Made by a program: the position numbers and the translations under genes. From Acidisoma sp965199065 (GTDB lineage Bacteria > Pseudomonadota > Alphaproteobacteria > Acetobacterales > Acetobacteraceae): DNA of 64,000 nt. Where the stretch lies: contig NZ_CBDAQN010000003.1 of assembly GCF_965199065.1 (NCBI RefSeq), positions 1,488,001 to 1,552,000 on the forward strand. The letters run 5' to 3'. The notes under the pieces were generated by a model that was not told where the DNA came from, searched no databases, and worked only from the letters and a program-made list of their open reading frames with translations. Shown piece after piece: positions 9,335-17,063 of the stretch; position 1 is the stretch's first letter; every line of letters starts with the position of its first letter.

Positions 9335-10678
9335 ATGTTCCGCAAAATCCTGATCGCGAACCGTGGCGAGATCGCGCTGCGCGTCCAGCGCGCCTGCCGC
9401 GAGATGGGCATTGCTTCGGTGGCCGTTCATTCCACGGCGGATGCGGATGCGATGCACGTCCGTCTGGCGGATGAGAGCGTCTGCATCGGGCCGCCGGCGG
9501 CGCGGGACAGCTACCTCAACATGCCGGCGATCCTCTCGGCCGCCCACATCACCGGCGCCGACGCCATCCATCCCGGCTACGGCTTCCTCAGCGAGAATGC
9601 GAGCTTCGCCGAAATCACCGAGGCGCACGGCATCGCCTTCATCGGGCCGTCGCCCGCGCACATAACCATGATGGGCGACAAGATCGCGGCCAAGGACGCG
9701 ATGAGGCGCCTCGGCGTACCTCTGGTGCCCGGTTCCGAGGGCGCCCTGCCGAGCCTCGCCGCGGCGGCGGAAGTGGCGGAGACCATCGGCTACCCGGTGC
9801 TGATCAAGGCGGCAGCCGGCGGCGGCGGGCGCGGCATGAAGGTCGCCCATACCGCGGACGAGCTTGCCGAGGCCTGGCAGGTGGCGCGCACCGAGGCCAA
9901 GGCGGCTTTCGGCAATGACGCCGTCTATATGGAGAAGTATCTCGACCGGCCGCGCCACATCGAGATGCAGGTCCTTGCCGACGGCTACGGCGATGTCGTC
10001 CATTTCGGGGAGCGTGACTGCTCGCTGCAGCGCCGCCACCAGAAGCTGCTGGAGGAGGCCGGCTCGCCCGCCCTTTCCGCGGCGCAGCGCGATGCGCTCG
10101 GCGAGACGGTCACGCAGGCGCTCCGCGGCCTCGGCTACCGCAACGCAGGGACGCTCGAGTTTCTCTATCAGGACGGCCAGTTCGCCTTCATCGAGATGAA
10201 CACCCGGTTGCAGGTGGAACATCCGGTGACGGAGATGGTCTGCAACGTCGATCTGGTGCGCGAGCAGATCCGCATCGCCTACGGCGAGCCGCTGGGCTAC
10301 GACCAGTCGTCGGTCAAGTTCGAAGGCCATGCCATCGAGATCCGGGTGACCGCCGAGGACCCGGATACCTTCATTCCGAACCCCGGCCTGATCAGCCACT
10401 ACCATCCGCCCGGTGGGCTGGGTGTTCGGGTGGATAGCGCGCTCTACGCCGGCTACCGCGTGCCGTCGTATTACGACTCCATGATCGCCAAACTCATCGT
10501 CCATGCGCCGGACCGCCCGCAGGCGATCGCCAGGATGCGCCGGGCGATCGAGGAGTTCGCCATCATCGGCGTCAAGACGACGCTGCCGCTGCATCGCCGC
10601 ATCCTCGACGACCCGACATTCCAGGCCGGCGACTACACGATCCACTGGCTCGAGCGGTTCGTCGCCCAGGAGGCTTAA
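9335..10678 (+). CDS. accC: biotin carboxylase of acetyl-CoA carboxylase
   Basis: ATP-dependent carboxylation of biotin on AccB. The 447 residues are full length. Seen in order: N-terminal KILIANRGEIALR, HPGYGFLSEN, the glycine-rich ATP-grasp loop KAAAGGGGRGM at about 155-165, ERDCSLQRRHQKLLEE, and the metal/catalytic segment EMNTRLQVEHPVTE near 286-299. It is the third gene of the aroQ-accB-accC operon; the next gene, of unknown role, starts six bases after the stop and may be co-transcribed. Confidence 0.97.
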   Translation: MFRKILIANRGEIALRVQRACREMGIASVAVHSTADADAMHVRLADESVCIGPPAARDSYLNMPAILSAAHITGADAIHPGYGFLSENASFAEITEAHGIAFIGPSPAHITMMGDKIAAKDAMRRLGVPLVPGSEGALPSLAAAAEVAETIGYPVLIKAAAGGGGRGMKVAHTADELAEAWQVARTEAKAAFGNDAVYMEKYLDRPRHIEMQVLADGYGDVVHFGERDCSLQRRHQKLLEEAGSPALSAAQRDALGETVTQALRGLGYRNAGTLEFLYQDGQFAFIEMNTRLQVEHPVTEMVCNVDLVREQIRIAYGEPLGYDQSSVKFEGHAIEIRVTAEDPDTFIPNPGLISHYHPPGGLGVRVDSALYAGYRVPSYYDSMIAKLIVHAPDRPQAIARMRRAIEEFAIIGVKTTLPLHRRILDDPTFQAGDYTIHWLERFVAQEA

Positions 10679-10684
10679 ATCGCC

Positions 10685-11323
10685 GTGAGAGGCGGACTCT
10701 GGAGGGCTGGGCTTCTGGTTCTGATCCTGGGTGCACCGATAGCCATGGCAGCCGGTCCTGTGGAATGGCCAGATACGTCCGCCGCAAGGGAAGCGGCAAA
10801 ATCCCGCGTCGAGCAGCTGCAGCAGCAGTTGATGAGCAACCCCAGCGCCACCGTTGTGCTCGCCCACTGGTGCGCTGCCCATCATCTCGTGCCGGAGCCG
10901 CAGATCGTCGCCCGGCGCGTCCTCGGTCCGCCCAGGCCGCTGCCGGAGCGCGTGCGGCTCAACCTCAGGCTCAAGCCCGGCGAGGCGGTCGGCTACCGGC
11001 GCGTGCAGCTTCTCTGCGGCGACCGCATCCTCTCCGACGCGGACAACTGGTACGTCCCCGACCGGCTGACTGGCGCGATGAACCAGCGCCTGGACGAGAC
11101 CGACATGCCCTTCGGCCTCGCCGTGCGGAGCCTGCACTTCAAGCGCAGGACCTTGAGCAGCGAAGTGCTCTGGGTTCCGGGCGCTCCGACCACGACCGGC
11201 GGGATGATGACGATCCCCGACCATCTGCTCCGCAACGAGGGGCTGCTCACGATCCCGGGCGGCTTGCCGATCTCTCAGGTTACCGAGAAATACACCGCGG
11301 AAATCCTGGGCCCTCCGCCCTGA
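10685..11323 (+). CDS. secreted protein of unknown function, possibly chorismate-lyase-like fold
   Basis: The 212 residues begin with a GTG and a clear Sec signal peptide (two Arg, then GLLVLILGAPIAMAA, probable cleavage after AMA). The mature part has a short Gln-rich helix (about 38-48), then an alternating strand pattern with GYRRVQLLCGDRILSDADNWYVP and a following DMPFGLAV segment. That order resembles the chorismate pyruvate-lyase/UTRA fold, but a secreted location would be odd for that enzyme, so this is a weak fold guess. It lies six bases after accC and seems to end the operon; the SDR gene follows 12 bases later. Confidence 0.65.
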   Translation: MRGGLWRAGLLVLILGAPIAMAAGPVEWPDTSAAREAAKSRVEQLQQQLMSNPSATVVLAHWCAAHHLVPEPQIVARRVLGPPRPLPERVRLNLRLKPGEAVGYRRVQLLCGDRILSDADNWYVPDRLTGAMNQRLDETDMPFGLAVRSLHFKRRTLSSEVLWVPGAPTTTGGMMTIPDHLLRNEGLLTIPGGLPISQVTEKYTAEILGPPP

Positions 11324-11335
11324 AAGGTGAGACGC

Positions 11336-12106
11336 ATGCAGGGCAAGGCAATCCTGGTCACCGGGGCCGCCCAGGGCATCGGGAGACAGATCGCGCTGGA
11401 CTTGGCGCAGGCGGGAGCCGCCACCCTGATCCTCTGCGACCGCCAGCAGGACCGGGGCGAGGCCGTCGCCGCCGAAGTCCAGGGCCTCGGCGCGGAAAGC
11501 GGCTTCATCCACGCCGATCTCGCCGAACAGGATGCTCCTGCGCGGGTGGTCGGCGAGGCGATCGGGCGCTTCGGGCGCGTCGACAGCCTCGTCAACGCGG
11601 CGGGCGTGACCGACCGCGCCGGGGTGGCCGACGTGTCCGTCGCGACGTGGGACCGGGTATTCGCCATCAATGCCCGTGCGCCGGCCTTCCTCATGCAGGC
11701 GGTGATACGCCACCTGAAGGAGCGGAAGGCGCCGGGCACCATCCTCAACATCCTCTCGATAAACGCCCATGGCGGCACGCCAGACCTCGCGATCTACGCC
11801 GCGAGCAAGGCGGCCCTGTCGCTGCTGACGCGCAACGCCGCCCACGCCCACCGCTTCGACCGCATCCGCATCAACGGCATCAACCCGGGCTGGATCGACA
11901 CGCCGGCCGAGCGGCACATGCAAAGCGTCACACTCGGGCAAGGTGACGGCTGGCTCGCCGAGGCGAGCGCCAGCCAGCCGATCGGCCGGCTTCTCGTGCC
12001 CGAGGATGTGGCGCGGCTTGCTCTCTTCCTGCTCGGCGATGCGTCCTTCCCGATGACCGGCTCGCTGGTCGACCTGGAGCAATACGTCCTGAGCGTCAGA
12101 GACTGA
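11336..12106 (+). CDS. SDR-family NAD(P)-dependent oxidoreductase
   Basis: Classical short-chain dehydrogenase, 256 residues. Cofactor motif TGAAQGIG is at about residues 9-16, the NAAG motif near 87-90, and the catalytic Ser and YAASK near 139 and 152-156. An acidic Asp after the second strand (LILCDR) suggests NAD(H) preference. I choose the ATG at 11336 because AAGGTGA lies at the right distance; the in-frame GTG at 11327 sits inside that ribosome-binding site. Substrate not recognisable; position after the acc operon gives no help. Confidence 0.85.
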   Translation: MQGKAILVTGAAQGIGRQIALDLAQAGAATLILCDRQQDRGEAVAAEVQGLGAESGFIHADLAEQDAPARVVGEAIGRFGRVDSLVNAAGVTDRAGVADVSVATWDRVFAINARAPAFLMQAVIRHLKERKAPGTILNILSINAHGGTPDLAIYAASKAALSLLTRNAAHAHRFDRIRINGINPGWIDTPAERHMQSVTLGQGDGWLAEASASQPIGRLLVPEDVARLALFLLGDASFPMTGSLVDLEQYVLSVRD

Positions 12107-12207
12107 GACCGCGCCGCGATTTTGGTTGAACTCGGGAATGAAAAACTCTTAGCTTCGCCGACATCATCGCCAATAGAAGCGATGTTTCAACACAGGCGGG
12201 AAGTCGC

Positions 12208-12690
12208 ATGAGTGAAGCAACGGACGTGCGTCCTGTGGCTGCGACGGCGGAACGCTCCTACCGGCTGATCTACCGAAGTCACAGCCGGATACCGACCGAC
12301 AGCGACCGGGTGGAGCTCGGCAACATCCTCCGCACCTCGCGCGCCAACAACATCCACCGTGGCGTGACCGGCGCACTCCTCATGTATGAGGGGTGGTTCG
12401 CTCAGGTGCTGGAAGGATCGCGGACGCAGGTCCGCGAACTCTTCGACCGCATCAGCGTTGATCCCCGGCATGATGCCGTCGTGGTCTACGAGGAAGGCGA
12501 GGTCGACGCACCGGTCTTCGGACGATGGTCGATGGCCGACGTGAGCGAGCACGGCGAGCCTGATGTTCCGCTGATCGCGACCGCCACCGGCGTCGTCGAC
12601 GGCGGGGCGTGGAAAACGTCCACCCCCGAGCAGGAAGAGGTTCTGGTCAAGCTGCGCGACCTCACCCGCGGCTACGGCCGCGGCTCCTAA
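12208..12690 (+). CDS. BLUF-domain blue-light sensor protein
   Basis: Short FAD photoreceptor of 160 residues: a BLUF domain at about 17-112 and a 45-residue tail with no output domain. The photochemical residues are all present: Tyr22 (IYRS), Asn48 (ANNIHRGVTG), Gln66 (FAQVLEG), plus Trp107 and Met109 in RWSMAD. The usual SR-NN-GVTG-LL and F-Q-LEG blocks are intact. Short BLUF proteins act by protein-protein contact, so a separate partner is expected. The gene stands alone, followed by a GC-rich hairpin at 12712-12731; the next gene encodes a sugar-acid dehydratase with no evident link to light. Confidence 0.92.
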   Translation: MSEATDVRPVAATAERSYRLIYRSHSRIPTDSDRVELGNILRTSRANNIHRGVTGALLMYEGWFAQVLEGSRTQVRELFDRISVDPRHDAVVVYEEGEVDAPVFGRWSMADVSEHGEPDVPLIATATGVVDGGAWKTSTPEQEEVLVKLRDLTRGYGRGS

Positions 12691-12711
12691 GCCCTTCGCT
12701 GGACGCGGGAA

Positions 12712-12731
12712 ACCCCGGAGCTATCCGGGGT
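12712..12731 (+). terminator. GC-rich hairpin after the BLUF gene
   Basis: Perfect 7-bp inverted repeat ACCCCGG / CCGGGGT with a six-base loop, 21 bases after the BLUF stop. No T-run follows, so it may be a weak or Rho-assisted terminator or an RNA stabiliser. Confidence 0.4.
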
Positions 12732-12843
12732 GGCGCTAGGCCGCCTTAAGGCGCAAAATCCGATCTTGTCAGCCTGCTTCGGCCAACGAGGCGGGCGAAA
12801 GAGAAGAACGGTCCGCTCGTCCCGGACCGAAGGGTCGGACATA

Positions 12844-14388
12844 ATGCTGAACACGCTCTCCTCCACCATGCATCTCAACGCGATCGACAACGTCGTCGTC
12901 GCCCGCAGCGAAATCTCCGAGGGCACGTTGCTGCCGGATCGCGGCGTCACCGCCGTCCGGCGCATCCCGCGCGGCCACAAGATGGCGATCGCCGCTCTCG
13001 CGAAGGGCAGCCCCATCCTCCGCTACGGTCAGGTCATCGGCTTCGCCAGCGAGGACATCGCGCCCGGCGACCATGTCCACGTCCACAACTGCGAGATCCA
13101 CGATTTCGCCCGTGACCATGCCTTCGGCGTCGACGCGCGGCCGACGGAATACATCCAGCCGCAGGCGACGTTCCAGGGGATCGTCCGCCCGGATGGCCGC
13201 GTCGCCACGCGCAACTACATCGGCGTGCTGACCACGGTGAACTGCTCGGCCGGCACCGCGCGCTACGTCGCCGAGGCGTTCCGCCGCAACCCGATCACGG
13301 GCGATAACGGGCTCCTCGCCGACTACCCGAACGTCGACGGGGTGGTGGCGCTGACCCACAAGACCGGCTGCGGCATGGGCATCATCGGCGACGGCATGGA
13401 CACGCTGCGCCGGACCATCGCGGGCTATGCCCAGCATGTTAACTTCGCCGCCGTGCTCATTATCGGCCTCGGCTGCGAAGCCAATCAGATCGGCCCGCTG
13501 CTCGCGACCCAGAAGCTTCAGCCCGGCCTCACGCTCTCCTCGCTCGTCATCCAGGAGAGCGGCGGCGCCCGCAAGACCGTCGAGGCCGGCATCGCCCGGG
13601 TAAAGGAACTGCTGCCAGCCGCCAACGCCGTGGAGCGGGTCACGGTGCCGGCGTCGAACCTGCTCGTCGCGCTGCAATGCGGCGGCTCGGACAGTTTCTC
13701 GGGCCTCACCGCCAATCCTGCGCTCGGCTACGCCTCCGACCTCATCGTCCGCCACGGCGGGACTGTCGTGCTGACCGAAACCACGGAAATCTACGGCGCC
13801 GAGCATCTGCTGACCCGGCGCGCCGTGAGCGCCGAGGTCGCGCAGAAGCTGCTCGACCGGCTGAGCTGGTGGGAGGACTACACCCGCCGCAACGGCGGCG
13901 AGATCGACAACAACCCCTCGCCCGGCAACAAGGCCGGCGGCCTGACCAACATCGTCGAGAAGTCGCTCGGCGCGGTGGTGAAGGCCGGGACGACCAACAT
14001 GGTCGATGTCGTGGGCTATGCGGAGCAGGTGCGCGAGAAGGGCCTCGTGGTGATGGACGGGCCAGGCTTCGATCCGGTCTCGGCCACCGGCCAGATCGCG
14101 GGTGGCGCGAACGTGTTGTGCTTCACGACCGGACGCGGCTCGGTCTTCGGCTGCAAGCCGACGCCGTCGCTGAAGCTCGCGACCAACACGCCGCTTTACG
14201 AGCGGATGCCCGACGACATGGACATCAACTGCGGTGGTATCGCCGATGGGGTGGAGACGGTCGAGGAGTGCGGACAGCGCATCTTCGACATGATCCTGGC
14301 CGTCGCCTCGGGCGAGCAGACGAAAAGCGAGGCGTTGGGCTTCGGCGATGATGAATTCGCACCCTGGCAACTGGGCGCCACGGTCTAG
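12844..14388 (+). CDS. UxaA/GarD-family sugar-acid dehydratase (altronate dehydratase type)
   Basis: The 514 residues comprise an N-terminal SAF-like domain (about 10-100, ending near HNCEIHDFARDHAFG) and a large catalytic domain with the conserved cysteine motifs NCSAGTARYVAEAF, HKTGCGMG, GLGCEANQ and QCGGSDSFSG. Family members dehydrate altronate or galactarate using iron. The start at 12844 gives the family's usual N-terminus; the frame stays open upstream to 12730 without similarity. Which sugar acid is used cannot be told; no uronate isomerase or mannonate/altronate reductase lies beside it. Its stop overlaps the convergent small gene by four bases (CTAG). Confidence 0.85.
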   Translation: MLNTLSSTMHLNAIDNVVVARSEISEGTLLPDRGVTAVRRIPRGHKMAIAALAKGSPILRYGQVIGFASEDIAPGDHVHVHNCEIHDFARDHAFGVDARPTEYIQPQATFQGIVRPDGRVATRNYIGVLTTVNCSAGTARYVAEAFRRNPITGDNGLLADYPNVDGVVALTHKTGCGMGIIGDGMDTLRRTIAGYAQHVNFAAVLIIGLGCEANQIGPLLATQKLQPGLTLSSLVIQESGGARKTVEAGIARVKELLPAANAVERVTVPASNLLVALQCGGSDSFSGLTANPALGYASDLIVRHGGTVVLTETTEIYGAEHLLTRRAVSAEVAQKLLDRLSWWEDYTRRNGGEIDNNPSPGNKAGGLTNIVEKSLGAVVKAGTTNMVDVVGYAEQVREKGLVVMDGPGFDPVSATGQIAGGANVLCFTTGRGSVFGCKPTPSLKLATNTPLYERMPDDMDINCGGIADGVETVEECGQRIFDMILAVASGEQTKSEALGFGDDEFAPWQLGATV

Positions 14389-14663
14389 GGAGCCTTCGCC
14401 GCTACCCCGACAGGGGCTTCATGACCACAAAACAGATGCCACTGCCGGCAGGTGAACTCGGTCCCGTCGTTCGCGGCCGAGGAAAACCCGCCGCAGATGG
14501 CCGCTGCCCCCACCAGGATAGCGGCTGCGGTCTGCGCCCAGGTGAGGTTGATGCGGCTCCGGACCTCGACACGCTTGCCATCCCAGAACAGCTCTTGCCG
14601 GCTGTTGATGCCCAGCCGGTCCAGGTCGTCGACCGAGATCGGATGCGGCTTATCGTCCACCAT
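14385..14663 (-). CDS. small membrane protein of unknown function
   Basis: The 92 residues show an acidic N-terminus with DDLDRLGI and a W-D-G-K segment (LFWDGKRVEVRSRINL), one hydrophobic helix (about 42-64, WAQTAAAILVGAAAICGG) and a short C-terminal tail with two cysteines (CRQWHLFC). Similar one-helix proteins with DLDRLG and WDGK blocks occur in many proteobacteria without known role; I recall the pattern but cannot name a family. Third gene of a tight minus-strand operon with two small coiled-coil proteins. Confidence 0.65.
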   Translation of the reverse strand: MVDDKPHPISVDDLDRLGINSRQELFWDGKRVEVRSRINLTWAQTAAAILVGAAAICGGFSSAANDGTEFTCRQWHLFCGHEAPVGVAAKAP

Positions 14664-14669
14664 GCAGGA

Positions 14670-14825
14670 TCAGTCTTGTGGCGTCGAGGGCGGAGGCATC
14701 CGCGCATCGATGGCGTCGACCTTCTTCTTCAGTAATTCGAAGGAGAGCGTCAGCCCGTCCACTCTCTCCTGAAGATCCGCGATGGCTTTCGCCGCCTCTC
14801 TGATCGCCTCGCCAGCCGCCGTCAT
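14670..14825 (-). CDS. 51-residue coiled-coil protein of unknown function
   Basis: Starts at the ATG whose ATGA overlaps the stop of the upstream 77-residue gene, and ends six bases before the next gene. The sequence is a single amphipathic helix (AIREAAKAIADLQERVDGL, then FELLKKKVDAID) followed by a Pro-rich end. Codon bias matches its neighbours. Position between two overlapping genes and clean heptads argue it is real despite its size. Confidence 0.6.
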   Translation of the reverse strand: MTAAGEAIREAAKAIADLQERVDGLTLSFELLKKKVDAIDARMPPPSTPQD

Positions 14826-15055
14826 TGCAGGCTGGTCACCAGCCTGTTGATGCGGACGGTGAGTTCGTCGTTCTTCACGCGGACCTGATCCAACGTCTTC
14901 ATGACATCTGAGAAGTTGTCGGCCTGCTCCGGTGCTGGCTGAACGGCTTTGTCCTTCGCCACCGCACCCGAAACCAGCGCTCTTGCCACGGCCCGCGTCT
15001 TCGTCACCGAAGTCGCGCGGCCGGAGGGCGACGCAGCGGCTTTCTTCGCTATCAT
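14822..15055 (-). CDS. 77-residue basic/coiled-coil protein of unknown function
   Basis: The N-terminal half is Lys/Arg/Ala-rich and probably disordered (MIAKKAAASPSGRATS); the C-terminal half is a helix with heptad spacing (FSDVMKTLDQVRVKNDELTVRINRLVTSL). First gene of the three-gene small-protein operon; it overlaps the 51-residue gene by four bases. A GGGGATGAG stretch before the ATG can serve as ribosome-binding site. No recognised family. Confidence 0.6.
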   Translation of the reverse strand: MIAKKAAASPSGRATSVTKTRAVARALVSGAVAKDKAVQPAPEQADNFSDVMKTLDQVRVKNDELTVRINRLVTSLQ

Positions 15056-15127
15056 GATCTCATCCCCATAGCGGGCGTTATAGCGGATTTTGGAGCCAAA
15101 CGCGCAACTACTACCGCGTTGTGCCCG

Positions 15128-15583
15128 TCATATAGCGAATACAATCGGCGCATGAGCGGGCCGCTTCAAGCCCTGCGCCTGGGCTCGCTGGATCAACGCC
15201 TCCAACGTGATGCTGCGCAGATGGCTCTGCACGTGCTCCTCGAGTTCCAGCCACAAGGGCTCGACCGCCGCGGTCTGCAGCTCGCCCCCTGCTTCCATCT
15301 CCGGAACGTCCGCTGTCTCGCCGGTTGTCACGGCTTCCACGACTTCGGCCAGGGTAATCTGACGCGCGCTTTTACCGAGGCGGTAGCCGCCCTTAGGGCC
15401 GCGTGTGCTATCGAGCAAACCTGCGCGCGCCAGCCCTTGCAGCACGGGCTCGATGCCACGACGCGCCATCGAAAGACGATCGGCGATATCCCCGGCACTT
15501 TCCAGGCGCTGCCGGCCCGCGTACCACCCTATATCCAGCATGACCGCGACGGCGGTATAGGCACGTTCGCGACGCATGAGCAT
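15128..15583 (-). CDS. Rrf2-family transcriptional regulator (CymR-like, no Fe-S cysteines)
   Basis: The 151 residues carry an N-terminal winged helix (about 3-70: RRERAYTAVAVMLDIGW, a wing with GPKGGYRLG) and a helical dimerisation region. Unlike IscR it has no cysteine, so it cannot hold an iron-sulfur cluster in the usual way; this is like CymR, which senses cysteine status by binding cysteine synthase. It is divergent from cysK, and an inverted repeat (15612-15622) lies between them, supporting control of cysteine synthesis and of itself. A frame extension to 15703 is open but unconserved. Confidence 0.85.
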   Translation of the reverse strand: MLMRRERAYTAVAVMLDIGWYAGRQRLESAGDIADRLSMARRGIEPVLQGLARAGLLDSTRGPKGGYRLGKSARQITLAEVVEAVTTGETADVPEMEAGGELQTAAVEPLWLELEEHVQSHLRSITLEALIQRAQAQGLKRPAHAPIVFAI

Positions 15584-15611
15584 GGGCGTTCCCCGTTCCG
15601 ACTCGCAGGCC

Positions 15612-15622
15612 GAATAATATTC
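15612..15622. promoter_or_regulatory. inverted repeat between the Rrf2 gene and cysK
   Basis: GAATA-a-TATTC, perfect arms with a one-base spacer, 28 bases upstream of the regulator's start and 126 bases upstream of the preferred cysK start. It is the AT-rich centre of an otherwise GC-rich divergent region and the best candidate operator for the Rrf2 protein. Inference from position only. Confidence 0.4.
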
Positions 15623-15747
15623 ACTTCTGCTGAGGGTTATATAGGCTGATGAGGGCAACCAAAGTAGAGGTTTCGTCGCCGCGCTCCCACATTTCTGCGG
15701 CAAGAAAACGGGCGGAGCCGGCAGTCGCCGTCGCCCGGCATCATCCC

Positions 15748-16698
15748 ATGGCGGAGCCGCGCGGCCGCATCTTCGGCAGCATTATCGACGCGATCGGGGG
15801 CACCCCTCTGATCCGGCTCAGCCGCTTCACGGAGCGGGACAGTCTCGTCGCGGACCTGCTGCTGAAGCTGGAGTACCTCAACCCGCTGGGCTCCGTGAAG
15901 GACCGCATCGGGCTGGCCATGGTCGAGGCGGCCGAACAGGCGGGCCTCATCACGCCCGGCCGCAGCCACATCGTCGAGCCCACCTCCGGCAATACCGGAA
16001 TCGCGCTGGCGTTCGTCGCCGCCGCCAAGGGCTATCCGCTGACGGTTGTCATGCCGGACTCGGCTTCGATCGAGCGCCAGAAGATGCTGCGTATCATGGG
16101 CGCACAGGTCGAACTGACCCCGGCGCGCCTGGGTATGGCGGGCGCGATCGCCCGCGCGGACGCGATCCTGAAGCAGTCTCCCGATGCCTGGATGCCTCGC
16201 CAGTTCGACAACCCGGCCAATCCCGCCATCCACGAGGCGACAACAGCCGAGGAGATCTGGGCCGATTGCGCCGGCGAGATCGACATGATCGTGGCCGGCG
16301 CCGGCACCGGTGGCACGCTCACCGGTATCGCCCGCGCCCTCAAGCCGCGGCGGCCGACGATGCAGGTGATAGCCGTTGAACCAGCGGAAAGTGCGGTACT
16401 TTCCGGCGATGACCCCGGGCCGCACGAAATTCAGGGCATCGGGCCGGGCTTTTGCCCCGCCATCCTCGACATGAGCCTCATCGACCGCGTGATGCCGGTA
16501 TCGGAGCGAGACGCGATGCAGACGGCGCGGCAATGCGCTCGGCTGGAGGGCATTCCCATTGGCATTTCCTCCGGCGCCACCCTGCATGCGGCGCTCGTTC
16601 TCGCGCGCGATCCTGCGAACGAGGGCAAGCGTATCGTCGCAATCGCCGCATCCTCTGCAGAGCGCTACCTCTCGACCAATCTCTTCAACGGTTTGTAG
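15748..16698 (+). CDS. cysK: cysteine synthase A (O-acetylserine sulfhydrylase)
   Basis: PLP enzyme joining sulfide and O-acetylserine to make cysteine. From the ATG at 15748 (316 residues) the family N-terminus GRIFGSIIDAIGGTPLIRL is preserved; the PLP lysine is in GSVKDRIG (about residue 51), TSGNTG binds substrate near 78-83 and GAGTGGTLTG binds the PLP phosphate near 185. An alternative ATG at 15649 would add 33 residues and has a somewhat better upstream GAGG; if the TATATA at 15639-15644 is a -10 box, the later start is right. The last residues lack the usual DIPE-type C-terminal Ile tail, so contact with serine acetyltransferase may differ. Confidence 0.92.
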   Translation: MAEPRGRIFGSIIDAIGGTPLIRLSRFTERDSLVADLLLKLEYLNPLGSVKDRIGLAMVEAAEQAGLITPGRSHIVEPTSGNTGIALAFVAAAKGYPLTVVMPDSASIERQKMLRIMGAQVELTPARLGMAGAIARADAILKQSPDAWMPRQFDNPANPAIHEATTAEEIWADCAGEIDMIVAGAGTGGTLTGIARALKPRRPTMQVIAVEPAESAVLSGDDPGPHEIQGIGPGFCPAILDMSLIDRVMPVSERDAMQTARQCARLEGIPIGISSGATLHAALVLARDPANEGKRIVAIAASSAERYLSTNLFNGL

Positions 16699-16844
16699 CG
16701 GGGCCCCAACCGGCATCCGGGTCAGGAGAAACGTTATAGCGAATACGTGACGTTGCTGCATGTCAGTATGCTGCACTGCGCAATAGACCTGAGCCTTAGG
16801 CGAACCTATGTTCTCGCTCAGCACAAAAGCTTAGGAGCCTGGAC

Positions 16845-17063
16845 ATGGCGACGATCGCTCGTTCTAATACCCGCACCACCGGCCGCACGTTCGGCGACCG
16901 CCTCCGCAATCTGAGCCTCCGGTTCCAGGCCTCCAGGGAAGCCGCCAGGAAGCGGAACCAGATCATGCGCGAGCTTTCGACCTACTCGGACGATGAGCTT
17001 GGCGAACTCGGCCTGAGCCGCCTCGATATTCCGGCCGTGGCGGCGGGCAACTACCGCCGCTGA
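16845..17063 (+). CDS. DUF1127 small protein
   Basis: Small basic protein of 72 residues with the C-terminal DUF1127 signature (RNQIMRELSTYSDDELGELGLSRLDIPAVAAGNYRR). In alphaproteobacteria short DUF1127 proteins have been linked to phosphate uptake, carbon storage and RNA turnover; which applies here is unknown. An AGGAG site lies eight bases before the ATG. Upstream, TGCTGCA occurs twice at a 15-base period (16754 and 16769), possibly an operator. Confidence 0.88.
   Translation: MATIARSNTRTTGRTFGDRLRNLSLRFQASREAARKRNQIMRELSTYSDDELGELGLSRLDIPAVAAGNYRR

Noticed and set aside
9230..12082. A 950-codon open frame antisense to accC and its neighbours
   Set aside because: It is antisense to four well-supported genes, has a His/Arg/Asp-rich composition typical of high-GC reverse frames and no motif.
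12712..12731. Firm call of a Rho-independent terminator after the BLUF gene
   Set aside because: The hairpin is perfect but lacks a T-run, so it is kept only as a low-confidence terminator.
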